From Ectobius pallidus (Eukaryota; Arthropoda; Insecta; Blattodea; Ectobiidae): a stretch of 64,000 nt of DNA. Below, in pieces: positions 1-12,743 of the stretch (the stretch's first letter is position 1; each line of letters begins with the position of its first letter). Made by a program: the position numbers and the translations under genes. The stretch spans positions 152,227,042 to 152,291,041 of the forward strand of contig CAXKWD010000002.1 in assembly GCA_964059195.1 (NCBI GenBank), read 5' to 3'. The notes under the pieces are model-generated. The model saw only the letters and a list, made by a program, of their open reading frames with translations, made no database searches and was not told the DNA's origin.

Positions 1-1
1 T

Positions 2-331
2 TTCAGGCCGTATGGCAATTACAATAATAGGCAAGGGAACAGTTACCGTGGTCAGAACAGACGTGGCTATGCAGGAAATAGGCCTAACTGGTTTAACCGT
101 AATCAGTATAACCAAGGTTTTTTCCGCCCCTACTATAGAGGCTGGAATAATTTCAGGTACTCCCGCCGTAACTACAATAATCAATATGAAAGGAACAATT
201 CTTATGAAAGCCCGAGAAATAGACCTAACAACAATTCCCCGAGTAACATGGAAGACAGACAAGGAAATAATGACACATCCCAGAATGAAATAAGGACCCC
301 TAACCCCCACGACCAGATTGATAGATCATAA
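2..331 (+). CDS. C-terminal fragment of an Asn/Arg/Tyr/Gly-rich protein, 5'-truncated by the window edge
   Basis: The frame starting at base 2 is open for 109 codons and ends in TAA at 329-331. It is extremely rich in Asn, Arg, Tyr, Phe and Gly, with repeated short blocks such as RPYGNYN and NRRGYAGN, and it ends in a Ser/Asn/Pro-rich tail. This composition suits a disordered RNA-binding tail, for example a retroelement Gag or an RGG-type protein. An ATG-started frame shifted by one overlaps it but has an unremarkable composition, so I take it as the shadow. No zinc knuckle, protease or reverse transcriptase follows, so assignment to a retroelement is a guess. The 5' end lies outside the window. 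Confidence 0.45.
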   Translation, partial: FRPYGNYNNRQGNSYRGQNRRGYAGNRPNWFNRNQYNQGFFRPYYRGWNNFRYSRRNYNNQYERNNSYESPRNRPNNNSPSNMEDRQGNNDTSQNEIRTPNPHDQIDRS

Positions 332-792
332 TTTTTCTTATTTTTCCTTCGCTAAATAACTCAAAACGAAACTTCCCAAAACAGCATAGAATGTTAAAAT
401 TATTCCAGGAAATGTAAATATCAAAATGAACCAGCATTACCTTATTATAAATAAATTTGAATGTTTGCAATTTTATAAACAACAATAATTTAAAGAGAAT
501 AACAATGCCAATGCCAACAATGTGGAAGGCCTGCCCATTGTTGACAACAATTTAATTGTTAGTAGTGTTATTTTTCCTTTTAGATAATAAATAAATTGAA
601 ATTTTGTTTGGAATATTAATTAAATATTTGACCACAGTAATAATATTCATGGAAATTGAAATTCTTTTGGACACTTATGACTTAAGAAGTTTATCAAATT
701 AAATTAACATTTTGTTAATAGTGATGACATAACCACACCCCTTAGTTAAGATGTAAATAATATATATATGTGTAGAATGTCACCCCTATTAA
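332..792. other. AT-rich DNA, nothing identified
   Basis: I see no ORF, terminal repeat or RNA-like fold. There are simple AT runs, including a TATATA run near 758-768. Confidence 0.5.
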
Positions 793-1216
793 TTCAGTGA
801 ATATTTCAGAAAATTTCCCCAATTTTATTTTAACCAACATGCTCCTTGGAACCCAATACAACGCAACAGATATTGTAAGAATTTAGAAAGTTTATTCAAA
901 GAGAACAAAATCCCATTCAACTCAAGTCTCCCCTTAGCAAGTTACAACTCATTGTACGACCGACCCTTGGCCGGAAACACCCCGCTGTGCTGTAAACTGG
1001 TAGTAAACATTGAACTTCACATGTATAATACCAGGCAACGACCCCAATACAAACTGTTGAGAAGAAATTCTTGTAACCTACAACAATCACCTGTTAGAAC
1101 TATATTATGTCATGAACCCCAAACAGAAATGCCTAAGAAAGTTTAAAGCAGAAGGAGAAGTAAAAAGGATTATCGACCAGGACTCAGGAAAACGTTTTAT
1201 CAGACTGACATTGTAA
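793..1216 (+). pseudogene. Unidentified coding-like segment with a frameshift
   Basis: The frame is open from a stop at 790-792 to a stop at 1144-1146 (about 117 codons). A second frame is open from 1061 to a stop at 1214-1216 and overlaps the end of the first. The composition looks like coding sequence: Pro, Trp, Cys and charged residues are spread evenly in otherwise AT-rich DNA. The second frame reads as a plausible continuation (LLELYYVMNPKQ, then a basic stretch). One frameshift between about 1,050 and 1,075 would join them. I recognise no domain. It could be a retroelement remnant related to the fragment at 2-331 or a decayed gene exon. Confidence 0.3.
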
Positions 1217-3205
1217 AATAATTAGAGTGATTCATACTTCTCAAATTAATGTTTTACCTGACGTTATATATAACGAATGTGATACTTACAAGGTAGAGTG
1301 TAATTAGCCTCCCCGTGGTTGTTGCAAAGACTATGATGAAATGATTCTTATTCTATAAAATAGAGTGAGACATCACAACAGCCATTCCACTACAGATGTA
1401 AGTGCAACAAATAAGCTTATTGCCATTGTTAGTGAACCTTTGTATATATGTAATTTTAAGATAGGCCACTCCCTTTATTTATTCAACTGAAGAGTTAAAA
1501 CATTCATTTGACAAAGGTAATCACACTATTATTTGAAGTAGTAAATAAGTAAACATTGAAATTTCGACATATTTGAATTTTATTGGAGTAGTACACAGAG
1601 TAAGAATAATTAAATTTTGTTAATTTTTCAAAAAGAAAAATTATTTTACATAAACAATATGGACAGGAAATAACCCTCTCCCTACACTAATTAAGTAGAA
1701 TTGTATAGCAAAAGTGAAGTAAAAGAATGATCAGAGTTAAGTAAGAATTTGAAAGTGAAATAGTTGTTGAGAAATATGTGTGTTAACAAATAAGAATCTT
1801 GAAGGTAAAACAATGAGGAATATAACAAAAGGTAAGAAATAAATGTATGATAAGCAAAATGAGTGAATAATTAAGATGGTACAATATATGTCTACTAGGA
1901 AAATATGAAGTAATGATAGTTATGAAGTGAGAAATATGAGAATAAATGAGGAAATATGATAACGAGTATTAAAAGTAATATGAAAGAAAAGAATGATAAT
2001 GAGTATTGAGATTAATAAAGAAATTGTGAAGGTAAGACATAAAAGATGATTGATGAAGTTAGAATAATGGAAACAAGGTAAAAGAATATTGAAAGAATAA
2101 AAAGGAACATTAAGAAATGATTATTAATGAGGTAAATAGATAAAAAGGAGTAGGAAGAAAACATGTGTAATCTGAATATAATATCAGTGTATTAAGTAGA
2201 CCAATGAGGAAGATTAGCGTACTCCAACGTTTGACATCAACAATATATGGATTAGCATCAAAAATCAGCGTTATGCAAGAAGCTATTGAAATTAATATTA
2301 ATATCAAGAAATTCGAGTGTATTTTATAATTTTATTTGTGTATAAGGTATAATTATGATTTTGTTTTACTAGTTAATCAAATGGACTATGAACTCAGCAA
2401 AATGTGTACTACGACCAAGAAGAAAAGTGACCAATTCAAGGTAAAATTATGTTAAAAGTGTATTTTATTGATTATGAATTTATTTGTGTATGTGTAATTA
2501 CGGCAGAATTAATCAAAAGTATAGATGATGTAAGGATCTAAATTTTTCAAGAACAGATATTGAAAACAAAGACAATTGATCGAAAAGCTAATATCAAAGT
2601 AAACCACAATAGATAAAATCCCACGAAATTCTTTTAGCCATGGAAAAGTATTTTAGGGAATCGAAAAATTAAATTTCCATATTTCAAAACACCGCCACTC
2701 TTCAAATTCCAGATTGGGTATTATAATGATCATAAAATCCCGCTTGTATTGACGTCGACATCTCTACATCGTGTGAGTTTTTTAATCATTATGCGGACAT
2801 CTTGTAACCGTACTTTGTACTCAACACAGACGACAATCTCATATATAGCCCCTGTACGATTGACAATACGCACCCTACTGTTTATACTTCCACACATAAC
2901 ACCTAACTTCAAACATTCATTCCCCATATAACACCTAACTTCAAACATTAATTACTCCATTAAGGAAAAAGCGACAAGGAAACCAATTACACCCATCAAT
3001 AGCCAATAACAACCCCTACAGTTTGATATATTACACATAACTTTTTATTAACCCGTTCCATCATTTTAATATAAAAACCTTAATAACCCTTTTCATTTTT
3101 ATCACACCCACTACAAATTAATACCATTGGAAGCCCCGTAAAATAGCCCATCAGAATTAAATAACCATAACTATGATAACTTTCAGTTATCAGAGTTATT
3201 GATAA
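1217..3205. other. AT-rich DNA, nothing coding; small 32-bp direct repeat
   Basis: About 2 kb of AT-rich sequence with purine-rich stretches around 1,700-2,100. The only structure I can support is a two-copy direct repeat with a 32-bp period (2896-2917 and 2928-2949, sharing ATAACACCTAACTTC). Confidence 0.5.
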
Positions 3206-3487
3206 AAACATAAACCTAGTACCGCCCACATCTGCTGGAACCGCCAGGCTGGCGCCGAGCAAAGTTTGACATCTCAAGTAATTAATGACCGATGCAGCTT
3301 GCCTGTTTTAACGACGGAAAACGGAATATATTTCAAATCGGATAGCAGAAGAAACTACCTTACCCCAATCAGAGCAGACTTAGACACGGACACAACCAAT
3401 TGGAACTACTTACCCCCACTACCCCTTACAAAGATATTAGCAGAAAGCACGGACATCTCGTCATCTATTGATCACACGACAGCTTAG
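3206..3487 (+). CDS. Unidentified open segment, possible TE or exon relic
   Basis: The frame is open from after a stop at 3203-3205 to TAG at 3485-3487, about 93 codons. There is no early ATG. The translation has a balanced composition with acidic and Thr/Asp-rich parts (DLDTDTTNW) and Pro-rich blocks. GC content here is above its neighbours. I recognise no domain, membrane segment or signal peptide. It may be a piece of a retroelement protein or simply a chance open frame. Confidence 0.25.
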   Translation, partial: KHKPSTAHICWNRQAGAEQSLTSQVINDRCSLPVLTTENGIYFKSDSRRNYLTPIRADLDTDTTNWNYLPPLPLTKILAESTDISSSIDHTTA

Positions 3488-5306
3488 ACTAAAGAACTTC
3501 AAGACACACTTCAGACAAAAGACCACGTTAAACATTATTAAACTCAAGTAACTTTGCAATATATTGATATTTAAACGTTATAATCCGCGCGATAGAAATA
3601 GAAGTTATTAGCAGCGTCGAAGCGCGTAATTTATATTATTTGGTAAAGACATTGGTTTTATTATTACGAAACCTTAATTGTGAACGTAAGATTGAATATT
3701 ATTATCCGCGCGATACAAATAGAAACTACGAGAGAGTAAATGTGAAAGTAAATAGAAGTGTTCAACGGCGCGTACAAGTGAAGTAATTACTATTACAATT
3801 TAGCAAGTTACAAAGTGTTACTTACGAACCTTAACGACGTACTAAATACTACTAAATATCAGGACTTACATCATCTAATAGAACTAAATCGATTAATTCA
3901 GCATTTCAGCAAATACTAAACTTTGGAAAATATATATTAATTTGAAAAGACGACTCAACTTTTAGTTACCATTATTCCTGACACCGCCCTTTGACTGTTA
4001 TCTCGATTTTCTCTAGCCACTTCCCTAGATAAGAGTTCTCTAGCTTATAACTACCCCTGAGTACTACGCCCGGCACCCCTTATTTTAATCAGAACTCCAG
4101 AACTACTATACATCTAAAAATCCCACCTACAGTTATAAATCTTCAGGAGAGCGACGAACGGTGATAACTGGCAGTTTAGGCTATACTAAAGTCTGGCCAT
4201 TCTAAGAAGGAAATCTGAAGTAAACAAAAACCAGTACATCCATCTCATTCGAGCACATTACTCCTATGACCTAAGAGTGAGACAGACATAGGCTACTGGG
4301 TGTTGAATACTTCAGGTTTCTTTCTTAGCTCGTCTCTGATTGTAATGTCCAGTTGGCACTTCATTCGCGATAACCTGCTGCAGACGATTTGTAACAGATT
4401 CCAGGCATATTTTTGCTCCACTATTTTAGAGCTTTCTTGTTTAAAATTTTTTTTTTTTCTCTTATTTCAGTTACCAGTCTTTTAAAATAAAATCTGATGT
4501 GAAATTCACATAACTTCCTCTGCCCAAATAAAAGTTAGCCTCTTAGTATAATATAATTATTGTTTATGGTCGTTTCCACATCACATCGCATCCCCGTAGG
4601 ATACATAATCCAAATAAAATCTAATTAATTTACTCTCGTAGCTTACTTTACTTTAAGCTTGGCCAATACATTTTTCTCGCTTCACATTCTGATATAGAAC
4701 AAGAGGCATATTCAGAGTGGGTGGCTTATAACTACCCTTCAAAGAATTTTTTTCTAATAAAGTTACAAATAAAAGTTTTAACTCATGGTCTAAGCAACCC
4801 ACGTGAAAAATCTAAAGAAAATTGTTATAGCCGTTTTCGAAAAAATCGCGAAAACGAAACTTTCTTCATGTAAAGTTCTCTTAAAAATAAGATAAAGTTG
4901 TCTCCAATCTTCGTGTCACATCCTCAGAAGGTACCTAACCCAACTACAAAATTTTATTTTCATGCGATTGTTTCCGAAAATAGTTTTTTTTTTTATTCAG
5001 GGGATCTCAAAAGTGTGTTTTTTTTAACTCAACTTCGAATTTGAGGGTCGAAAACAATACATCCTATACCTATAGTACCTATGGAACGGGCAGAGGAAGT
5101 AAAAATCAGACACATTAATAAAAGGACTGAGGTGGAAGTGGAATTTGTTCAGGATACGTCCTGTAAATAAAAACTACATTGTATATATAAATCATATTTG
5201 AGATGTTTGTCTTGATGATCCCAAATTTAGACATTGCTTTTAAACTTATGCATGTCTAGTTTCACTTCTATAAATTGCACTTTCGTATACTTGAAGCTTG
5301 AACACA
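3488..5306. other. No identified gene; short repeated GC motif
   Basis: Mostly AT-rich. The 18-base motif TCCGCGCGATA[G/C]AAATAG occurs twice about 121 bp apart (from 3584 and from 3705) in otherwise unalike sequence, both times before further GCG islands. I found no terminal repeats that would make this a defined element. Confidence 0.4.
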
Positions 5307-5314
5307 CCCTAGAC

Positions 5315-5493
5315 CATGGGTGCGCAACTGGTGCACATCGTGTCACTCTGCGGTAGGGGAATTTCTCCCACTACAGCCGCCCTTGACGTCAGCATAAAGC
5401 ACTTTCGACGTGACACTGAACATGAAGAACAGGTTTCTTACGTCACAGCAAGGGATGGGGACTAAAACGTTTCCCCTCAGTTGCTCACCTATG
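5315..5493. mobile_element. hAT-type MITE, 179 bp
   Basis: The ends are imperfect inverted repeats: the left reads CATGGGTGCGCAACTG and the reverse complement of the right reads CATAGGTGAGCAACTG. They are flanked by an exact 8-bp duplication, CCCTAGAC, at 5307-5314 and 5494-5501. An 8-bp TSD and a GGTGNGCAAC-type terminus are typical of hAT elements. There is no coding capacity, so it is a non-autonomous copy. Confidence 0.85.
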
Positions 5494-5850
5494 CCCTAGA
5501 CTATGAGTCTAACAGCACTCTGTTCTTCTATTGGTTGAAGGGCCCAGAAGTTCATGACCTAAAAATGGCCTTAAATTTATGGAAATATGACATGAAAAAT
5601 ATGTAATATTTCTAAATATGTACTTAAAAAAGGGAACATACAGTAGTGTAAGGATAAATAACAAAAAACAATATTTAAGTATTTTTATTACTACTTATAG
5701 GCCTATTATGTTTTCTTTTGTTATTGTTACGTTTACTATGCCTCATAGGTAAGGAATTATGAGATCGCGTTGTCTGAAATGTTGGAAAAGTCCACTCGGA
5801 AGACAAAATAGGGAAAAAGCAACGAAAGAAAGATTTTCTTAAAAAAAAAA

Positions 5851-6400
5851 AAAATCAGCAGAGAATAAATTACCAATTCAAGATAACCATGGTGAAAAGG
5901 TCTATGATCCACAGATGAAAACACAAATTCTAGCAAATTCCCTCTGTGAAAGGTTCAACCCTCAGCTTCATCCTTGCGATGAAGAGTTTACAGTAGATAT
6001 TAGAAGACAAGTTAATGAACTACTTTGTCACCCGTTGTCAGGAATCCTTCCTCCGATTCAGCCTATTAAGGTTAGACAAGTAATACAAAATCTATTTACG
6101 AATAAAGCTCCTGGACCAGATGCATTACACCAATGGCCCTAAAACGTTTATCAAAGAGAGGAATAACTCACTTAATAAAATTCTACAATGCCTGTGCCCG
6201 CTTCGCTTATTTTCCAACAACATGGAACAATTCTAACGTGATTCCTAAACCGGGCAAGGACCCAGTTCTTCCGTCTAGTTATAGACCAGTCAGCCTTCTT
6301 GAGACTTTCTGGGTAAAATTTTAGAGCGTCTTATTCTTCAAAGGCTCCTCCCTATTCTTCATGTACCTGATAGGGTACAAAATGAACAGTTTGGTTTTAA
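5851..6400 (+). pseudogene. Jockey-like non-LTR retrotransposon reverse transcriptase, N-terminal part
   Basis: Translation shows the hallmarks of a jockey-clade RT. A frame with VRQVIQNLFTNKAPGPDAL (fingers motif) ends near 6142, and an overlapping frame carries IPKPGKDP and SSYRPVSLL (RT block 2). A further shift leads to a VQNEQFGF block (block 3) near 6,380. At least two frameshifts show it is dead. There is no apurinic endonuclease domain upstream, so the copy is 5'-truncated. The ORF is interrupted near 6,400 by a repeat and resumes at about 7,041. Confidence 0.8.
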
Positions 6401-6830
6401 AAAATCCCTTTAGACAGGCCTACAGGCTGAGGTAGATTTAGAAGGGCTAAATCTCGCCTTATATGAGAGCTATCGAGAAACCAGTTATTGCTTTGTAGAG
6501 TACTCATCAAGAGCTTTTCAACGATACCCCATAAGACGTGGTTTCAAAAATTTCGAATTTCCATCTCCCACCAACCACCCCCACTCGTACCCCCGAATCG
6601 TTGGTGTCACTGTGAACTCCACAGGAAGTACTCTAATTTATTCAAACAAAGTTTCCCTCTATACTTCATAGGCGCCGAGATATAATTTTTTCAAAATTTC
6701 ATCCCCCTCCCCCGACCCTCCCCTTGGGCCAATTTTGCTCATTAACGATTGTTCGAACTATTGAGCCTAGAAATAACATGATAAAATTTGGTTCAAATAT
6801 CTTCAAAATTACGGCCGCTAGCTTGTAAAG

Positions 6831-6877
<47 letters not shown>

Positions 6878-7040
6878 AATTTTTTAATTTCTTTTTTAAC
6901 GGGCGGTGGTTTCGTAGGCCTACTTAGGGAGGCATGAAACGTAAAGATATGAAAGAATATTTCGAAAGTCACGGCATGGTATCGATTTTTCTTCGAAATC
7001 TACATAAAAGCGTCATGATACTAGAAGTGCTCTATTATAC
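6400..7040. repeat. Unclassified dispersed repeat inserted in the reverse transcriptase
   Basis: The sequence begins near CCCTTTAGACAGGCCTACAG and has a sister copy at 28,500-28,925 plus a short start-only copy at 27,288-27,340. It separates RT block 3 from the block containing the first catalytic Asp. It contains C-rich tracts, a phrase like GAGATATAATTTTTTC and a (TA)n run. There is no ORF and I found no clear terminal inverted repeat. Boundaries are approximate because the right end lacks a paralogue in this window. Confidence 0.6.
6834..6874. repeat. (TA)n microsatellite
   Basis: About 20 uninterrupted TA units. The sister repeat has the shorter, degenerate TATGAATATA stretch at the same position (28,930-28,960), so the array expanded in place. 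Confidence 0.9.
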
Positions 7041-7495
7041 CGACTGACATCATTTACAGTTGCTACTTTCTTAGACATCCACCAAGCGTTTGACACTGTC
7101 TGGCATGAGGGGCACATCTTTAAACTATTTAAACTTAACTTAAAGTAGCTACCATCTACATTAAACTAATCGCGAGTTACTTACTAAACAGAAGATTCAA
7201 GGTTGTACGTAATAGGTATCATTGCAGTGTGCAAATTGCTGAACCTGGTGTCCCACATGGTTCTGTTTTAGCCCCAACCCTTTATTGTATATATGTTCAA
7301 GATTTAACTACCCATCCAGCATGCTTACATGGGTTCTATGCGGACGATACAGTCTTGTATACAAGGAATGACATACACACTGCATGTAAACAACTACAGT
7401 TCGCTTTAGACATTTTTACACAACGGTCTACCAGATGGCGTCTGAAAGTGAATGGTGAAAAGTCCCAAGTGTTTACTAAGACGTTTCCACGTACA
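7041..7495 (+). pseudogene. Jockey-like reverse transcriptase, palm domain with YADD box
   Basis: This continues the RT after the 6.4-7.04 kb insertion. The first frame gives FLDIHQAFDTVWHE, which carries the first catalytic Asp. The next, from 7229, gives GVPHGSVLAPTLY followed by FYADDTVLY, the catalytic YADD box. GVPHGSVL has His where GVPQGSVL is usual. In-frame stops lie between the blocks (7,147-7,200). The ORF is cut at 7,496 by the foldback element, and the C-terminal part resumes at 15,711. Confidence 0.88.
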
Positions 7496-7977
7496 TAAGG
7501 GTACGCGCAAGACGGAACCGGAATGGTCGCATGCCGCAGGCAGCATAAAGAATGAAGTCATGTCTTCTTACGAGGGTGAACAAGACGCAGCTTGGATGGT
7601 CTCTTGCCAGCCATCTGGCCAGGCCGCAGTTTGCTGGTAGAATGCTAGCCCTCTTTTTTCATGCGACCAGCCGCTAGCGTGTAGTCTAGATTCAGGCGTT
7701 GCACTTGTATACTTACGCAATCGCTACACAAACAAAGGACTGTTTATGAGAGATATCCTTTGTAAAGCTCAGACCACCGAAATAAATATTGTTACTACTC
7801 AATGAAGGGATCAGTCACTGACTTGTATGGTTTATATTCAGTATTTTTATGTAATTTGTAGTAACCTAATAATTTTATATTATGTTAATTTTCGTATCGC
7901 GGGGTTAAGTGTGTTCGTTTTATTGTCTTCTTGTGCTCTGAAGACTGAATACAATGGTCACACCATCTGAAGAAAAC

Positions 7978-8000
7978 AATAATAATAATAATAATAATAA
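7978..8000. repeat. (AAT)n microsatellite in foldback arm 1
   Basis: Short AAT array at a position shared by all four arms. Its partners at 13311-13391, 14296-14363 and 15186-15213 differ widely in length. Confidence 0.85.
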
Positions 8001-8546
8001 TGTTTCTATCCATACATTAGTTCTACATCTCAAACCATTTAAAAAATGTATATTCCATGCCAAAAATCTACTTTTTCTGCCGAAAAAAGTTTTTACGCCA
8101 CTTTTTCGGCGAACTTTGTATCTTAGCAAGTATTGGATTTGCAACGAAAACTAGAAGAAAAGCTGTAGAGCATTAAATTTACTATAAAATACACATTCAA
8201 TTTAGTAACTCTGTGAAACAGTGAAATACTCTTGTGACATATTTTACAAGTAACTAATTTTGATGAAGCTTCCTGTAATGCGTTTAAATTCATAAACTCA
8301 TTCCCATTGACTTCTGTGTCTTCAAAACCTTATGAATGAGAATATAATAACAAAGAAATGAAAATAAAAAAAGGAGATAATTCAGAAACTCAATCCATAA
8401 CATGCGACCTGCCAGTACGTCTTGCGCATACACACTTCATGCCCGGCGCCTGGCTCAACAGCGTAGCGACCAGGAAGGGGACCAACCAAGCTTGTTCGTA
8501 CCCTAAGCCTGGTTACACACATGGCGTTTTTTTTTCCGTCGCGGAG

Positions 8547-10640
8547 AATTTGCCGTCGCCGCCCAAAGAAATGAAACGTTTACACACGGGGCGGAAAAAT
8601 TTCCGTCCCCGTCGTATGATCATGCTGGTTTATGCAGTATAGTTTCAACTTCAGATCAATTCACATCAGTTTAACTGTGTTATTCAAATTGTTGATTGCA
8701 GTGTAGTTTGAAATGAACAGGGAGCAGCTTCTAGCGTTATTGATATTCCGTCGTGAAATGATATCCGTTAATTTAATTCTGAGAAACATATATACTTCAG
8801 TCAAACCTCGATATAGGGTAAGGTGGTACATTTTCGAACACTTAACAAATATTCTTATTTTATGAACACAATAAACATAAGAAAAATTCAATTGTATTGT
8901 AATCACAAAGTTGGAAATGTAGTCGACCCTTCACAAAAATATGAGCTGTAAACAGCTGTAAAATTTGTCAGGGCAATCATTCTTTCCAGAATAACGTTTG
9001 AAAATGTAGATACAATTCTAAACACCAGTGGGTACTATTTCGAACAGTGACATTTTCAACGAACGATCTGCTTTCTTCCAAATATTATTTTATTTATTAA
9101 TATTTACCAATAATATGAGCGTAACAATGAAGTGTCACATTTTGAATAGCCAGATCGCAGGATTGGGGCATGTGGTCAGCATGCCGACTCCTACGGCAGT
9201 TATTGGGGGATATTCTAAAAAAAAGAGTATGAAGTTCTTACTGGCAGATTTCAAGTTTGCACTTGCAGTCGTATGCATAAAAAGCATGGGGACTCCCCCA
9301 CCCACTGCTCCCACGTGACATGGCGCTCTTTGTACTCTGTCGCTTAGTGCCCGCTTCAATTCCGCATGCAGTAAGACCGAACGGCGGGAGTATTAAGTAG
9401 GAGATTTGTGAGCTACCAAAACAGCACACTCACTTCTCTCACAGCATGCTATTAGGATGATTCGCGTGGAATATATGGACATTCCAGAAAGAATGAAAAC
9501 TACAAATTTTTAGTTTTAATCCGTCTGTCAGTACTAGGTACTAGGGGTTTAAAAATTGTGTTTAAATTTTGTAATTGAGGTGCTTATGCTAAGAGCTAAA
9601 CTTTTATTTGAAATATTTTTTTCGAAAAAAATATTTCTGGCGGGTAGTTACAAGGCAGGCATCGTTCACAGAAACTCAATCTTATCTGGTGAACGGTAAA
9701 GCTTTGCATCAGGCTAATACAACTGAATACCTATACTCTGCAACACGGCCTCTTATTCTATATTAGAATTTGAAGAAAGGTGTACTGCCACGCCTAGGTT
9801 ATACAAAAGTATTCGAGTGCATTTATTAAGATTTTATTTGGATTGTGTATCCTTAAGGGATGCGGCACGAGGTACGGCAACGACTTTCTTTTCATTTTTA
9901 CAAGCACTTTATTTGACGAAAATTTAATTTTTCTTAATTTTCTCGAAATAGTTTTAACAATTTTATAGGCTTATTATGTAGGCCTACTATAATATATTGT
10001 AATAAGTACTATTTGAAAAACTTCTCCCAAGAAATTCTCTGAAGGCTAGTTATAAGCCATTCATTTTATACAATATAGACTTGGATTTTTTGGTCTTGCC
10101 TCGCGAATAATGCGACTTGGAAACGAGGCAGATACAAGTGACTGCGCACTACTGCAATACAGCCGTGTACTCTACACTAGAATAGGCTATATTAAGAGTA
10201 GAGGGAGTCATATGAATGTTTCATATCACATTTTAAAAATACTAATTATATTAAATGTTGCAATTATGTTATAATGAATTTTCATTAATGTTATGGATTA
10301 TGTGATCCTGTACTTCTTCTTCCATTGCGGTATCTGATATGATGATGTAAATGACCGCAGTCCCTTCAGAGAGAGCAGAAATAATTAATTGTCTTCCTCT
10401 TCATAATGCTGATCTGGCATCTCCCACTGCGAGAAGACCCTTGTTTATTTTCGTAAGTTTGTTTATGCAGGTGCATGTTTCAAAGCGACGGCAAAATTTC
10501 CGTCGGGCTCCAGTGGCACCAGGCGGCTGCAAAACTGCCGCCGACGGAAATTTTAACGATCGTTTTTTTTCCGCCTCGTGTGCAAGCTCTAATTCACTTC
10601 AATGTACTACTGTCTTTGGGCGGCGACGGCAAATTCTCCG
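8547..10640. repeat. 2.1-kb tandem duplication, copy 1
   Basis: This is nearly identical to 10,648-12,743, with offsets of 2,095-2,102 bp between shared landmarks. Differences are few: an extra 6 bases in copy 1 near 8608, and a short insertion in copy 2 near 12,452. The high identity means a recent duplication, younger than the RT it sits in. Confidence 0.9.
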
Positions 10641-10647
10641 CGACGGA

Positions 10648-12743
10648 AATTTGCCGTCGCCGCCCAAAGAAATGAAACGTTTACACACGGGGCGGAAAAA
10701 TTTCCGTCGTATGATCATGCTGGTTTATGCAGTATAGTTTCAACTTCAGATCAATTCACATCAGTTTAACTGTGTTATTCAAATTGTTGATTGCAGTGTA
10801 GTTTGAAATGAACAGGGAGCAGCTTCTAGCGTTATTGATATTCCGTCGTGAAATGATATCCGTTAATTTAATTCTGAGAAACATATATACTTCAGTCAAA
10901 CCTCGATATAGGGTAAGGTGGTACATTTTTGAACACTTAACAAATATTCTTATTTTATGAACACAACAAACATAAGAAAAATTCAATTGTATTGTAATCA
11001 CAAAGTTGGAAATGTAGTCGACCCTTCGCAAAAATATGAGCTGTAAACAGCTGTAAAATTTGTCAGGGCAATCAATCTTTCAAGAATAACGTTTGAAAAT
11101 GTAGATACAATTCTAAACACCAGTGGGTACTATTTCGAACAGTGACATTTTCAACGAACGATCTGCTTTCTTCCAAATATTATTTTATTTATTATTATTT
11201 ACCAATAATATGAGCGTAACAATGAAGTGTCACATTTTGAATAGCCAGATCGCAGGATTGGGGCATGTGGTCAGCATGCCGACTCCTACGGCAGTTATTG
11301 GGGGATATTCTAAAAAAAAATAGTATGAAGTTCTTACTGGCAGATTTCAAGTTTGCACTTGCAGTCGTATGCATAAAAAGCCTGGGGACTCCCCCACCCA
11401 CTGCTCCCACGTGACATGGCGCTCTTTGTACTCTGTCGCTTAGTGCCCGCTTCAATTCCGCATGCAGTAAGACCGAACGGCGGGAGTATTAAGTAGGAGA
11501 TTTGTGAGCTACCAAAACAGCACACTCACTTCTCTCACAGCATGCTATTAGGATGATTCGCGTGGAATATATGGACATTCCAGAAAGAATGAAAACTACA
11601 AATTTTTAGTTTTAATCCGTCTGTCAGTACTAGGTACTAGGGGTTTAAAAATTGTGTTTAAATTTTGTAATTGAGGTGCTTATGCTAAGAGCTAAACTTT
11701 TATTTGAAATATTTTTTTCGAAAAAATATTTCTGGCGGGTAGTTACAAGGCAGGCATCGTTCACAGAAACTCAATCTTATCTGGTGAACGGTAAAGCTTT
11801 GCATCAGGCTAATACAACTGAATACCTATACTCTGCAACACGGCCTCTTATTCTATATTAGAATTTGAAGAAAGGTGTACTGCCACGCCTAGGTTATACA
11901 AAAGTATTCGAGTGCATTTATTAAGATTTTATTTGGATTGTGTATCCTTAAGGGATGCGGCACGAGGTACGGCAACGACTTTCTTTTCATTTTTACAAGC
12001 ACTTTATTTGACGAAAATTTAATTTTTCTTAATTTTCTCGAAATAGTTTTAACAATTTTATAGGCTTATTATGTAGGCCTACTATAATATATTGTAATAA
12101 GTACTATTTGAAAAACTTCTCCCAAGAAATTCTCTGAAGGCTAGTTATAAGCCATTCATTTTATACAATATAGACTTGGATTTTTTGGTCTTGCCTCGCG
12201 AATAATGCGACTTGGAAACGAGGGAGATACAAGTGAATGCGCACTACTGCAATACAGCCGTGTACTCTACACTAGAATAGGCTATATTAAGAGTAGAGGG
12301 AGTTATATGAATGTTTCATATCACATTTTAAAAATACTAATTATATTAAATGTTGCAATTATGTTATAATGAATTTTCATTAATGTTATGGATTATGTGA
12401 TCCTGTACTTCTTCTTCCATTGCGGTATCTGATATGATGATTTAAATGACCATTCTATGCAGTCCCTTCAGAGAGAGCAGAAATAATTAATTGTCTTCCT
12501 CTTCATAATGCTGATCTGGCATCTCCCACTGCGAGAAGACCCTTGTTTATTTTCGTAAGTTTGTTTATGCAGGTGCATGTTTCAAAGCGACGGCAAAATT
12601 TCCGTCGGGCTCCAGTGGCACCAGGCGGCTGCAAAACTGCCGCCGACGGAAATTTTAACGATCGTTTTTTTTCCGCCTCGTGTGCAAGCTCTAATTCACT
12701 TCAATGTACTACTGTCTTTGGGCGGCGACGGCAAATTCTCCGC
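10648..12743. repeat. 2.1-kb tandem duplication, copy 2
   Basis: Second copy of the unit above. It begins and ends with the same CCGTCGCCGCCC-type terminal sequence, so the copies share the middle terminal repeat (10,614-10,672). Confidence 0.9.

Noticed and set aside
4293..4446. Minus-strand open stretch reading KIVEQKYAWNLLQIV, then DELRKKPEVFNTQ
   Set aside because: It looks faintly coding, but it has no start, no recognisable domain and no splice context strong enough to call an exon.
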